Shown here in pieces: positions 1 to 8,504 of a stretch of DNA of 64,000 nucleotides (positions are counted from its first letter, which is position 1; each line of letters begins with the position of its first letter). The notes under the pieces were generated by a model. The model was not told the origin of the DNA, made no database searches, and saw only the letters and a list, made by a program, of their open reading frames with translations. Origin of the DNA: MED-G16 sp964467915 (GTDB taxonomy: Bacteria > Bacteroidota > Bacteroidia > Cytophagales > MED-G16). Made by a program: the position numbers and the translations under genes. The stretch covers positions 31,587-95,586 of the forward strand of contig CAYXSW010000003.1 in assembly GCA_964467915.1 (NCBI GenBank), read 5' to 3'.

Positions 1-2
1 AG

Positions 3-347
3 AGTTTTTATTTTTATACTTCACTTATACTTATATATTCATTAACTGTATTATTTAAGCCAGACTACATTCACAAATATTTTTTTTATATTTTCTTTTA
101 TAATATTTTTTTAGATCTAGGATTTAAATTTTTAAATAAAAATGCTTTTCAAAAAAAAAATCACACCGTAATAATTGTTATTCTATCTACCTTTTTGAGG
201 TTTGTTTTATCTATAGTTTTTGTCTTTTTATTTGGTCTAATTGCAACAGAAAACTTTATGTTATTTACAATTAATTTTTTGATTGTCTTTTTATTATTTA
301 TATTATTTGAAATAACAATTCTATTAATTAATTTGCATCGTGAATAG
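3..347 (+). CDS. Partial membrane protein upstream of atpB (ATP synthase assembly/AtpI-like region), 5' end cut by the window
   Basis: The frame is open from base 3 to a TAG at 345-347, so about 114 C-terminal residues are visible and the start lies outside the window. The peptide is very hydrophobic, with roughly three membrane segments and a short basic tail ending NLHRE. Its stop lies 7 bases before the atpB start, so it belongs to the atp operon. In Bacteroidota a small membrane protein of about 130 residues commonly precedes atpB, next to AtpI/AtpZ-type assembly factors, and the length and topology here fit that. Family assignment rests on position and hydrophobicity, not on a specific motif. 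Confidence 0.6.
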   Translation, partial: SFYFYTSLILIYSLTVLFKPDYIHKYFFYIFFYNIFLDLGFKFLNKNAFQKKNHTVIIVILSTFLRFVLSIVFVFLFGLIATENFMLFTINFLIVFLLFILFEITILLINLHRE

Positions 348-354
348 CTAAATA

Positions 355-1368
355 ATGAATCCCTTTAGACCTTTTTTTCTGTATATAATTTTCTTTATTT
401 TTTTGTTTACCTCAAGTGTTTATGCGTCTGAAGACGCAGCTAAGAGTGAAGACGGAAAAATAGATATAGGTGGTATGATAATGCATCATATTCTAGATGA
501 CTATCAATATGAAATCACACATGGCGTTGTGATTCCTCTACCTGTAATATTATATGTTAAAAACGAGGGGTTAACTTTATTTTCCTCATCTAATTTATTC
601 GATGAAAATCATGAGCCACTAAAAGAAGGATATAATGGTTTTTATTATGATCACGGCAAAATATACCCATTAGATAAGTCTGCTTCTTATATCGATTTAT
701 CTATAACAAAAAACGTTTTTTCCCTGTTTATAACCGCTATACTTATGCTAGTGATTTTTCTTTTAGTTGCGTCTAAATATAAAAATAAGATGGAGACACC
801 AAAGGGGATACAATCTCTTTTTGAGCCATTAATTATTTTTATTAAAGATGATATAGTTAAACCTAATATAGGACCAAAATACGAGAAATATCTTCCTTAT
901 ATGCTCACATTATTTTTCTTTATATTCTTTGGAAATGTTTTAGGCCTTCTCCCAGCTGGAGCTAACTTAACAGGAAATATTGCAATAACTATGGTATTAG
1001 CTTTAATCACATTTTTTATGACAAATCTTTCTGGAAACAGGAATTATTGGAAACATATTTTTTGGACACCAGACGTGCCTCATGTGATGAGAATAATTAT
1101 TTTGCCAATTGAAATTATTGGTCTTTTTACAAAACCATTTTCTCTGATGTTAAGACTTTTTGTCGCAATCACTGCCGGTCATATTGTGTTGCTGAGCTTT
1201 ATTGGAATGACTTTTATCTTTGGTAGTTATGCAGTTGGAATTATGAGTTCCTTATTTGCCGTTGCCCTTAATATAATTGAATTACTTGTTGCAGGTATTC
1301 AAGCGTACGTGTTTACAATGTTTTCTTGTGTGTATATAGGGTTGGCAGTTGAAGAGGGACACCATTAA
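355..1368 (+). CDS. atpB: F1Fo ATP synthase subunit a
   Basis: Subunit a forms the ion half-channels next to the c-ring. The protein has 337 residues, longer than the E. coli protein (about 270), because of a signal-peptide-like N-terminus (hydrophobic residues 6-24) and a periplasmic stretch up to about residue 115; this leader is normal in Bacteroidota. The essential arginine of the family is Arg267 in SLMLRLFVA, and several membrane helices follow residue 120. It is the first complete gene of the operon atpB-E-F-H-A-G. The ATG at 355 was chosen because it begins the signal peptide directly. Confidence 0.96.
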   Translation: MNPFRPFFLYIIFFIFLFTSSVYASEDAAKSEDGKIDIGGMIMHHILDDYQYEITHGVVIPLPVILYVKNEGLTLFSSSNLFDENHEPLKEGYNGFYYDHGKIYPLDKSASYIDLSITKNVFSLFITAILMLVIFLLVASKYKNKMETPKGIQSLFEPLIIFIKDDIVKPNIGPKYEKYLPYMLTLFFFIFFGNVLGLLPAGANLTGNIAITMVLALITFFMTNLSGNRNYWKHIFWTPDVPHVMRIIILPIEIIGLFTKPFSLMLRLFVAITAGHIVLLSFIGMTFIFGSYAVGIMSSLFAVALNIIELLVAGIQAYVFTMFSCVYIGLAVEEGHH

Positions 1369-1404
1369 AGATATTTTTATGTTAAATTTTAAATTAAATT
1401 AATT

Positions 1405-1668
1405 ATGCTAAGTTTTTTAATACTTGATATGAGCACAGCTTTACTTGGAGCAGCAGTTGGTGCTGGTCTATCAGCAGTTGGTGCTGGAATTGGAATTGGA
1501 ATTATTGGTGGGAATGCTATGACGGCAATTTCTAGACAACCAGACGCTTATGGTAGAATTTTTCCTACTATGTTAATTATTGCTGCACTTGTAGAAGTAA
1601 TTGCCTTAGTTGGTTCACTTGTAGCCATGTTAATTGTATTTGGTGTAGTCCCAGAAACATATTTATAA
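1405..1668 (+). CDS. atpE: F1Fo ATP synthase subunit c
   Basis: This is the 87-residue two-helix proteolipid of the rotor ring. Helix 1 carries the glycine-rich stretch GAGIGIGIIGG, the polar loop is SRQPDAYGR, and helix 2 carries the ion-binding carboxylate Glu64 in ALVEVIAL. Sodium-type c-rings usually have Gln in helix 1 and Ser/Thr right after the Glu; neither is present, so a proton-type ring is inferred. Translation could start at Met9 (base 1429) instead, which would shorten the N-terminus to a more usual length. It lies 36 bases after atpB and 19 bases before atpF. Confidence 0.95.
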   Translation: MLSFLILDMSTALLGAAVGAGLSAVGAGIGIGIIGGNAMTAISRQPDAYGRIFPTMLIIAALVEVIALVGSLVAMLIVFGVVPETYL

Positions 1669-1687
1669 TTTTTAAAAAAAATTAATT

Positions 1688-2185
1688 ATGGATTTGCTTA
1701 CACCAGGTACTGGTTTAATTTTCTGGCAACTTCTCGTTTTTTCTACACTTTTTTTGGTGTTAACAAAATATGCTTGGAAGCCAATAACACAGTCACTTAA
1801 AGAAAGAGAGAAATTTATTGACGAATCTTTAGAGTCTGCAAAAAAAGCAGAAGAAGAACTAGTGAACCTTCAGAAGAAAAACGAAGAATTATTGTCTGTG
1901 GCTAGAAAGGAAAGGGAAAAGATTTTATCTGACGCAAAAAATGTTTCAAATTCAATGAAAGATGAAGCAAAAGATAAAGCAAAGGAAATGGCTGATAAGA
2001 TTATTAATGAAGCAAAATCAGTTATTGAATCAGAGAAAAATAAAGCTATGAAAGATGTTAAAAACACTTTAGCTGAACTTTCTTTAGATATTGCAGAAAA
2101 AATAATTAGAAAGGATTTAAGTCAAGACCAATCACAGAAAAAATATGTTGAGGATTTAATTAAAGAAATAAATAAATCAAAATAA
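1688..2185 (+). CDS. atpF: F1Fo ATP synthase subunit b
   Basis: This is the peripheral stalk subunit that holds F1 against Fo. It has 165 residues: one N-terminal membrane helix (about residues 9-28, ending LTKYAWKPI) and then a long charged helix rich in Lys, Glu and Ala that would form the stalk coiled coil. The typical boundary motif KPITQSLKERE is present. Its stop codon shares one base with the start of atpH, indicating translational coupling. Confidence 0.95.
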   Translation: MDLLTPGTGLIFWQLLVFSTLFLVLTKYAWKPITQSLKEREKFIDESLESAKKAEEELVNLQKKNEELLSVARKEREKILSDAKNVSNSMKDEAKDKAKEMADKIINEAKSVIESEKNKAMKDVKNTLAELSLDIAEKIIRKDLSQDQSQKKYVEDLIKEINKSK

Positions 2186-2724
2186 TGAAAAACGCAAGGG
2201 CTTCTGAAAGGTATGCTAAATCTTTACTTCAATTATCTATAGAAAAGAAGATATTAAAAGAGGTAAAGTTAGATATAGATATGCTAATTAAAGTTTTTAC
2301 AGAATCTCGAGAGATTTCTAACTTATATACGAGTCCTATTATTCCAATTAAACATAAAGTAAAAATAACTAACAAGGTGTTTTTAAATAAAATAAATGAA
2401 AATACATTAAACCTATTGCTTAATGTAATATATAGGAAAAGGGATAATTTACTTCAGTCAATTTTCTCAAAGTTTAATGAGTTATATAATGTTCACAATA
2501 ACATTGAAGAATCCTACATAACCACCACTTATGATTTAGATGATGATATATTGAATGATATTAAAATGTTTGCTGAAAAAGTTTCTAAGAAAAAAATTTC
2601 ATTATCACATAGTATAAACAATAAAATTATAGGTGGATTTAACTTAAAAATAGGAGATAAAATGATTGATTGTACTGTTTCAAGTAAGATCAATGAATTA
2701 AGAAAAAAATTAATTAATAACTAA
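2185..2724 (+). CDS. atpH: F1Fo ATP synthase subunit delta
   Basis: This subunit links the top of F1 to the b stalk. The 179-residue product has the family's N-terminal start (ASERYAKSLLQL), an all-helical N-domain and the C-terminal signature GGFNLKIGDKMIDCTV followed by INELRKKL. It overlaps atpF by one base (TAATG) and is followed 10 bases later by atpA. Sequence outside the terminal motifs is divergent, as is usual for this subunit. Confidence 0.94.
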   Translation: MKNARASERYAKSLLQLSIEKKILKEVKLDIDMLIKVFTESREISNLYTSPIIPIKHKVKITNKVFLNKINENTLNLLLNVIYRKRDNLLQSIFSKFNELYNVHNNIEESYITTTYDLDDDILNDIKMFAEKVSKKKISLSHSINNKIIGGFNLKIGDKMIDCTVSSKINELRKKLINN

Positions 2725-2734
2725 AAATAAAATA

Positions 2735-4312
2735 ATGTCAAATATTAGACCTGATGAGGTTTCTTCAATAATAAGAGACCAACTATCAAATTTCAAATCA
2801 GAATCAGAATTAGAAGAAGTAGGCACCATTTTGCAGGTAGGTGATGGAGTTGCTAGAATCTATGGATTATCAAATGCTAAAGCTGGTGAACTTTTAGAGT
2901 TTGGAGGAGGAGTTAAAGGATTAGTGTTGAATTTAGAAGAAGATAATGTTGGTGCGGTTTTAATGGGGGACTCAAGTAATATTAAGGAGGGAGATACTGT
3001 AAAAAGATCAGGAGAAATTGCGTCAATAAACGTTGGAGATGGAGTCTGTGGTAGAGTTCTTGACACTTTAGGTAACCCAATTGATGGGAAGGGAGAAATT
3101 AAAGGGAAAGTTTATTCTATGCCACTCGAAAGGAAAGCGCCTGGGGTTATTTATAGACAACCTGTAAATGAACCATTACAGACTGGAATTAAGGCAATTG
3201 ATTCAATGATTCCTATAGGAAAGGGTCAAAGAGAGTTAATTATTGGAGATAGACAAACAGGAAAAACTGCTGTAGCTATCGACACTATTTTAAATCAAAA
3301 AGAATTTTATGATAAAGGGGAACCGGTTTATTGTATTTATGTTGCTTGCGGTCAAAAAGCGTCTACAGTTGCTCAGGTAACTAAGATATTAGAAAAAAAC
3401 GGAGCTTTACCTTACACAACTGTTGTATCTTCACCATCTTCTACTCCAGCTCCAATGCAATTTTTTGCGCCTTTTGCTGGCGCTGCTATTGGTGAGTATT
3501 TTAGAGATACAGGTCGTCCGGCATTGGTAATTTTTGATGATTTATCAAAACAAGCTGTTTCATATAGAGAGGTGTCTCTTCTTCTAAGAAGACCTCCAGG
3601 AAGAGAAGCATACCCGGGAGATGTGTTTTATTTACATTCTAGACTCCTTGAAAGATCAGCTAAAATAATAAACGATGATAAACTTGCATCTGAGATGAAT
3701 GATTTACCAGATTCACTTAAAAGTCAAGTGAAAGGAGGAGGTTCATTAACGGCATTACCTATTATTGAAACTCAAGAAGGAGACGTTTCTGCATATATAC
3801 CAACCAATGTAATTTCAATTACAGATGGTCAGATATTTTTAGAGTCTAACTTATTTAATTCAGGAATAAGACCTGCAATTAATGTAGGGATTTCGGTTTC
3901 TAGAGTAGGAGGTTCTGCCCAAATTAAATCTATGAAGAAGATTGCGGGTACATTAAAATTAGATCAGGCCGCATTTAGAGAACTAGAGGCTTTTTCTAAG
4001 TTTGGATCTGATCTTGATGCTGCAACACAATTAATTATTGATAGAGGTCAAATTAACCAAGAAATTTTAAAACAACCTCAGTATTCTCCTCTGAGAGTTG
4101 AGGAACAAGTTGCCGTGATTTATTGTTCATCAAATGGTTTTTTTGATGGTGTGGATTTAAGTAAAATATCAAAACTTGAAGAAGAATTTTTACAGTATGT
4201 TAATTCAAAGTGTAAAAAAGTTTTAGATGAATTAGTAAGAGGGGAATTAAAAGACAAAAGTTTAAAAATACTTGAAGATTCCGCAAGAGAAATTGCTAAA
4301 AATTATAAATAG
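2735..4312 (+). CDS. atpA: F1Fo ATP synthase subunit alpha
   Basis: This is the non-catalytic nucleotide-binding subunit of F1. At 525 residues it is a little longer than the usual 502-513. It shows the beta-barrel domain (VGDGVARIYGL), the Walker A loop GDRQTGKT near residue 172, and the ATP-synthase alpha/beta signature region near PAINVGISVSRVGG. Its C-terminal helical domain is intact. The beta and epsilon genes (atpD, atpC) are not in this window, which fits the split arrangement common in Bacteroidota. Confidence 0.98.
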   Translation: MSNIRPDEVSSIIRDQLSNFKSESELEEVGTILQVGDGVARIYGLSNAKAGELLEFGGGVKGLVLNLEEDNVGAVLMGDSSNIKEGDTVKRSGEIASINVGDGVCGRVLDTLGNPIDGKGEIKGKVYSMPLERKAPGVIYRQPVNEPLQTGIKAIDSMIPIGKGQRELIIGDRQTGKTAVAIDTILNQKEFYDKGEPVYCIYVACGQKASTVAQVTKILEKNGALPYTTVVSSPSSTPAPMQFFAPFAGAAIGEYFRDTGRPALVIFDDLSKQAVSYREVSLLLRRPPGREAYPGDVFYLHSRLLERSAKIINDDKLASEMNDLPDSLKSQVKGGGSLTALPIIETQEGDVSAYIPTNVISITDGQIFLESNLFNSGIRPAINVGISVSRVGGSAQIKSMKKIAGTLKLDQAAFRELEAFSKFGSDLDAATQLIIDRGQINQEILKQPQYSPLRVEEQVAVIYCSSNGFFDGVDLSKISKLEEEFLQYVNSKCKKVLDELVRGELKDKSLKILEDSAREIAKNYK

Positions 4313-4318
4313 TATTCT

Positions 4319-5170
4319 ATGCCTAGCATAAAAGAAGTAAAAAACAGAATAGGGTCTGTAAAGTCAACTCAGCAACTTACTAAGGCTATGAAAATGGTTG
4401 CGGCGGCCAAGTTAAAAAAGGCACAAGATAAAGTGCTTCAATTAAGACCTTATTCTAGAAAGCTAAACGAAATACTTTCTAATTTATCAGGCTCTGTTAA
4501 TAACGATCTGTTTTTTGAAAAAGAAGTAAATAATGTGCTAGTAGTCATTATTAGCTCTGACAAAGGCTTATGTGGTAGTTTTAATAGTAACCTGGTTAAA
4601 CAGTTTAGGGCATATTGTGATAATTTAAATACTAAAAATATTTCTGTTCTACCAATTGGTAAAAAAGCACATGATTTTTTTAAGAAATCTGAATACAATT
4701 TAATTTTAGATTATTGGCAGTCATTGAATGGATTTAATTATGAAAAATCTTCTGAAATTTGTGACTTTATTATTTCTTCATTCTTAAGTTCTAAATATGA
4801 TAAAGTAGCTATAATTTATAATGAATTCAAAAATGTAGCTGTTCAAAAGAGTGTAGTAGATAATTTTTTGCCTGTTATTCCAGAAATGAATGAAAATAAA
4901 GAATTGAATAACAATTATATTTTTGAACCTAATAAAAATAAAATTGTTAATAATTTAATTCCACAAACTTTAAAAACGCAATTTATTAAAGCGGTTTTAG
5001 AATCAAATGCTTCTGAACAGGGCTCAAGAATGACCGCAATGAGCCAGGCAACAGATAATGCTGGGGAGTTATTAAAAGAGCTAAAACTCACTTATAACAG
5101 AACAAGACAAGCCGCAATCACAAAAGAAATTTTGGAGATAGTTGGTGGTGCTGAAGCGTTAAACAATTAG
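4319..5170 (+). CDS. atpG: F1Fo ATP synthase subunit gamma
   Basis: This is the central rotor shaft. The 283-residue protein has the two conserved terminal helices: N-terminal RIGSVKSTQQLTKAMKMVAA and the C-terminal region around SRMTAMSQATDNA and TRQAAITKEILEIVGGAEAL. It lies 6 bases after atpA and is the last gene of this operon. A convergent gene ends only 2 bases downstream, leaving no room for an independent terminator. Confidence 0.97.
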   Translation: MPSIKEVKNRIGSVKSTQQLTKAMKMVAAAKLKKAQDKVLQLRPYSRKLNEILSNLSGSVNNDLFFEKEVNNVLVVIISSDKGLCGSFNSNLVKQFRAYCDNLNTKNISVLPIGKKAHDFFKKSEYNLILDYWQSLNGFNYEKSSEICDFIISSFLSSKYDKVAIIYNEFKNVAVQKSVVDNFLPVIPEMNENKELNNNYIFEPNKNKIVNNLIPQTLKTQFIKAVLESNASEQGSRMTAMSQATDNAGELLKELKLTYNRTRQAAITKEILEIVGGAEALNN

Positions 5171-5172
5171 TT

Positions 5173-6345
5173 TTATTTTTTAAGTATTCTCTCTACAGGG
5201 ATGGACCTATCAAAATTGTATCTATAGGTGTGGTGAATCTTTGAAGGTTTAATTTCATTAGTAGCCTGAACTTGAGTCGCTACCCTAATCATAGCTTGAT
5301 TAAAATCTGGAATCCAGTTCAGTTCCATATCTGTGTATGCTAACTCTTTTTGAATTGTGTTACTACTTGCCATAATTAGCGCACCATCAACACCCTTGCC
5401 TTGGTGTTTAGGGACAATACCAAAAACTAATCCTATAATTTTTTTACATGATTTTTTTATTTTTAAATGATAATAAGTTTTGATTTTCCCTATTAAATCT
5501 AGTTTGCCATTTACGTGCTTAAAAATTTGATTCATCTCCGGAATACAAATAAAAAACCCTATAGGTTCCTCTTTTTCATAAGCAAACCATAGTATTTTTT
5601 CATCAAGGATTGGTTTTAATTGTTTGAATATAGACTTTGCTTGAGGTAATTTTAAAGCAGAAATACCTGGGTACTTTGCCCAAGCTTCGTTATAAATTTT
5701 CATAAAGTCTAAAACATATTTATCTAGACGTTTCCTCTCTAACATTCTAAAATTATAATCAGGGTTTTTTAGAGCCTTATTTGCTTTATATTTTAATTTA
5801 TCAGATAAAGGAGTTTTAACTTTTTTAAAGAATGTAAGTTGTTTAAATAGAATCTGAAAGCCGTAGTTCTCAAATAATCTTGGGTAGTAATCTTTCCCAT
5901 AGTTTTGAAGATAATTTGGCTCTATTTCAAAACCTTTATATAAACACCCCCACCACTTATCTCTCTCTCCAAAATTTACTGGTCCTTCCATAGAGTTGTA
6001 TCCTTTTTCTTCAAGCCAGCCTTTAGCTTTATCAAATAATAAATTTGCGGCACCTTGATTGTCTACACATTCAAAAAAGCCACATCCCCCAACTTTTAAA
6101 CCATTTTTATCCTCTTTTTTATCGACATAAAAAGCTGCGATTCTTCCGATAACTTTGCCATTATCTTTTAAAAGCCAACGAACAACATCACCTTTTCTAA
6201 ACGCTTTATTTTTGTTTTTGTTAAATATAGCATCAATATCTTTATCTAGCGGTCTGATCCAGTTTTTCTCGTCTTTATAAATCTCAACAGGGACCTTTAT
6301 AAAGGTTTTTTTGTCTTGTTTTGACTCAACTTTAACAATATTCAT
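5173..6345 (-). CDS. GNAT-superfamily-like acyltransferase
   Basis: The 390-residue protein resembles a group of Bacteroidota proteins annotated as N-acetyltransferases. The most acetyl-CoA-binding-like part is near the C-terminus, where FGIVPKHQGKGVDGALI matches the GNAT Q-x-x-G-x-G loop. The N-terminal half (KVPVEIYKDEKNWIRPL, then GKVIGRIAAFYV) looks like a second, degenerate GNAT fold. No membrane segments or signal peptide are visible, so it is probably cytoplasmic. Substrate is unknown. It is transcribed alone, converging on atpG. Confidence 0.6.
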   Translation of the reverse strand: MNIVKVESKQDKKTFIKVPVEIYKDEKNWIRPLDKDIDAIFNKNKNKAFRKGDVVRWLLKDNGKVIGRIAAFYVDKKEDKNGLKVGGCGFFECVDNQGAANLLFDKAKGWLEEKGYNSMEGPVNFGERDKWWGCLYKGFEIEPNYLQNYGKDYYPRLFENYGFQILFKQLTFFKKVKTPLSDKLKYKANKALKNPDYNFRMLERKRLDKYVLDFMKIYNEAWAKYPGISALKLPQAKSIFKQLKPILDEKILWFAYEKEEPIGFFICIPEMNQIFKHVNGKLDLIGKIKTYYHLKIKKSCKKIIGLVFGIVPKHQGKGVDGALIMASSNTIQKELAYTDMELNWIPDFNQAMIRVATQVQATNEIKPSKIHHTYRYNFDRSIPVERILKK

Positions 6346-6437
6346 TTATATAGAAATACTCTTTTATTAATAAAAGTTTCAATAATTTAGTTCATATTTT
6401 TACTAACTAACACAAACCCCAAAAATATTTTTATTAA

Positions 6438-6674
6438 ATGGAAAATGATTCAAATTTGACAGTGCTTATTAACATTCTAATCAACGGAATGCTCACGGTG
6501 TTTTTTGTGTTATTTTTTGTCTTTTTTTTAGGAAAAATAATAATAAAATATTTTGAGTTTTTTTCAATTGAGAAAAACAATGAGAATAATGATACTGAAC
6601 AAATTATAAATGAAAAAATTCAAAAGATTTCTAATGGTAAAGGGAAAGTCTTGAGTTACAAAAAACTAGATTAA
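6438..6674 (+). CDS. oadG: Sodium-pumping decarboxylase gamma subunit (OadG-like)
   Basis: This is a small 78-residue protein with one membrane helix (about residues 8-37) and a charged cytoplasmic tail ending GKGKVLSYKKLD. In the OadGAB complex the gamma subunit anchors the biotin-carrying alpha subunit to the membrane beta subunit. The sequence itself is poorly conserved, so the call depends mainly on size, topology and its position 2 bases before oadA. The C-terminus lacks an obvious zinc-binding His cluster seen in some gamma subunits. Confidence 0.75.
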   Translation: MENDSNLTVLINILINGMLTVFFVLFFVFFLGKIIIKYFEFFSIEKNNENNDTEQIINEKIQKISNGKGKVLSYKKLD

Positions 6675-6676
6675 AG

Positions 6677-8500
6677 ATGTCTAAGGAAGTTAAACTTTGT
6701 CTGGTGTATAGAGATATGTGGCAATCTTCTGGAAAGTATATGCCAAATGCTAGTCAATTAGTTAAAGTAGCTGAACCAATCATTAGTATGGGTTGTTGGG
6801 ATCGAATTGAAACTAATGGAGGAGGTTTTGAACAAATTCAACTCCTTGCAGGGGAAAACCCAAATGATGCTGTTAGGAAATGGACTAAACCATTTAATAA
6901 AGCGGGAATTCAGACTCAGATGTTAGAGCGGGGATTAAATGCTTTAAGCATGTTTCCTGTATCAAAAGACGTTAGAAAGTTAATGTTTACTGTAAAAAAA
7001 AAGCAGGGAACTGACATCGCAAGATCTTTCGACGGATTAAATGATATAAGAAACTTAAGATTGTCAATAGATTACGCAAAAGATGCGGGAATGATTTCTC
7101 AGTCTTGTTTATGTATAACTCATTCGGAAATTCATACAGTAGAATATTATATCAACTTAGCTAAGCAGCTAATAGATTTAGGTACCGATGAAATTGCAAT
7201 TAAAGATATGGCTGGAATAGGAAGACCATCATCTTTAGGCAAAATAGTAAAAGGGATTAAAAAGTATAATCAAAATGTTATAATTCAATACCATGGCCAC
7301 TCTGGCCCTGGATTCTCCGTCGCGTCTTCTTTAGAAGTTGCAAGAGCAGGGGCTGATATAATTGATGTTTCGATGGAGCCACTTTCTTGGGGAACTACTC
7401 ACGCTGATTTATTAACAATTTATGAAGTCCTAAAAGATGATGGATTTTTGATAAAAGACTTTGATAGAAAATCTTATATGGAAGTAAAAAAAATAACACA
7501 AGAATATATAGATGAATTTTTAGGTTATTATATCAACCCAAAAAACAGACTAATGAATTCATTATTGATAGATTCAGGTCTTCCGGGTGGGATGATGGGC
7601 AGTTTAATGAATGATTTAGAGAATAGTCATAAAAGTATTAATAAGTGGCTTAAAAAAAACAATAAAAAAGAAATTACTATTGATAACCTGTTTTCAAAAT
7701 TACTAGATGAGGTTAATTTTATTTGGCCAATTCTAGGTTATCCACCATTAGTTACACCCTATAGTCAATACGTAAAGAATGTAGCTATTGTAAATGTTTT
7801 AAATAATATTAAAGGCAAAAATAGATGGAGTTTAATAGATGATAATACATGGGACATGCTGCTTGGAAAATCAGGTCAACTTCCTGGTGAATTAGGAAAT
7901 GAAATTATAGAATTATCTAAAAAATTAAATAAAACTTTTTATAATGGTGAGCCTCAAGACTTAGTTAGAGATGTTCTTGATAAAAACAGAAAAGAGATGG
8001 AAGAAAATGGATGGGAACCTGGTAAAGACGAAGAAGAATTATTAGAATTTTCTTTACACAAAACTCAATACATAGATTTTAAATCTGGCAAAGCAAAAAG
8101 AAATTTCGACAAAGATGTTTTAAGAAAAAAATCAGATAAAAAACATGACCATATTCCAACATTTCCAAATCCTAAAATTGTTGAAATTTTAGAAATAAAT
8201 AACGAGAAATATGAAGTCGAATATAAAATAGAAAATGATGAGTCCTCTCATAATGATGTTCATGGAAATGGAGAAAAAATGTTGTCACCAATTGAAGGAA
8301 GAATTTTTTTAACAAAAGAATCTAATGATATTCCTATTAAAGTTAATGATGTTGTTAATAAAGGTGACGTATTATGTTACATTGAGTCTATGAAAGTAAT
8401 TAATGCCATAAAATCAGAATACTCAGGAAAGGTAGTCAAGATTTGCTTTAATGAAGGGGATGATGTATTTGATGATGATATTTTATTTATTATAAATTAG
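6677..8500 (+). CDS. oadA: Biotin-dependent decarboxylase alpha subunit, oxaloacetate decarboxylase/pyruvate carboxylase B type
   Basis: The carboxyltransferase domain (about residues 1-290) has VYRDMWQSSGKY with the metal-binding Asp, the IKDMAG lysine motif and the YHGHSG metal histidines. A conserved helical domain follows (about 290-480), and the C-terminal biotinyl domain carries the biotin-accepting Lys573 in ESMKVINAI. The YRDMWQSSGKY variant is the form found in Bacteroidota. Between oadG and oadB it should decarboxylate oxaloacetate (or a related acid) and pass CO2-biotin to the sodium pump. Methylmalonyl-CoA-type substrates cannot be excluded from sequence alone. Confidence 0.88.
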   Translation: MSKEVKLCLVYRDMWQSSGKYMPNASQLVKVAEPIISMGCWDRIETNGGGFEQIQLLAGENPNDAVRKWTKPFNKAGIQTQMLERGLNALSMFPVSKDVRKLMFTVKKKQGTDIARSFDGLNDIRNLRLSIDYAKDAGMISQSCLCITHSEIHTVEYYINLAKQLIDLGTDEIAIKDMAGIGRPSSLGKIVKGIKKYNQNVIIQYHGHSGPGFSVASSLEVARAGADIIDVSMEPLSWGTTHADLLTIYEVLKDDGFLIKDFDRKSYMEVKKITQEYIDEFLGYYINPKNRLMNSLLIDSGLPGGMMGSLMNDLENSHKSINKWLKKNNKKEITIDNLFSKLLDEVNFIWPILGYPPLVTPYSQYVKNVAIVNVLNNIKGKNRWSLIDDNTWDMLLGKSGQLPGELGNEIIELSKKLNKTFYNGEPQDLVRDVLDKNRKEMEENGWEPGKDEEELLEFSLHKTQYIDFKSGKAKRNFDKDVLRKKSDKKHDHIPTFPNPKIVEILEINNEKYEVEYKIENDESSHNDVHGNGEKMLSPIEGRIFLTKESNDIPIKVNDVVNKGDVLCYIESMKVINAIKSEYSGKVVKICFNEGDDVFDDDILFIIN

Positions 8501-8504
8501 TATT

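Noticed and set aside
5997..6004. A further TGTATCCT copy inside the GNAT-like gene
   Set aside because: It is single, lacks the 12-base partner and lies within a conserved coding region, so it is taken as chance.
6346..6437. Possible riboswitch or RNA leader before oadG
   Set aside because: The gap is only 92 bases, very AT-rich and without visible conserved stems.
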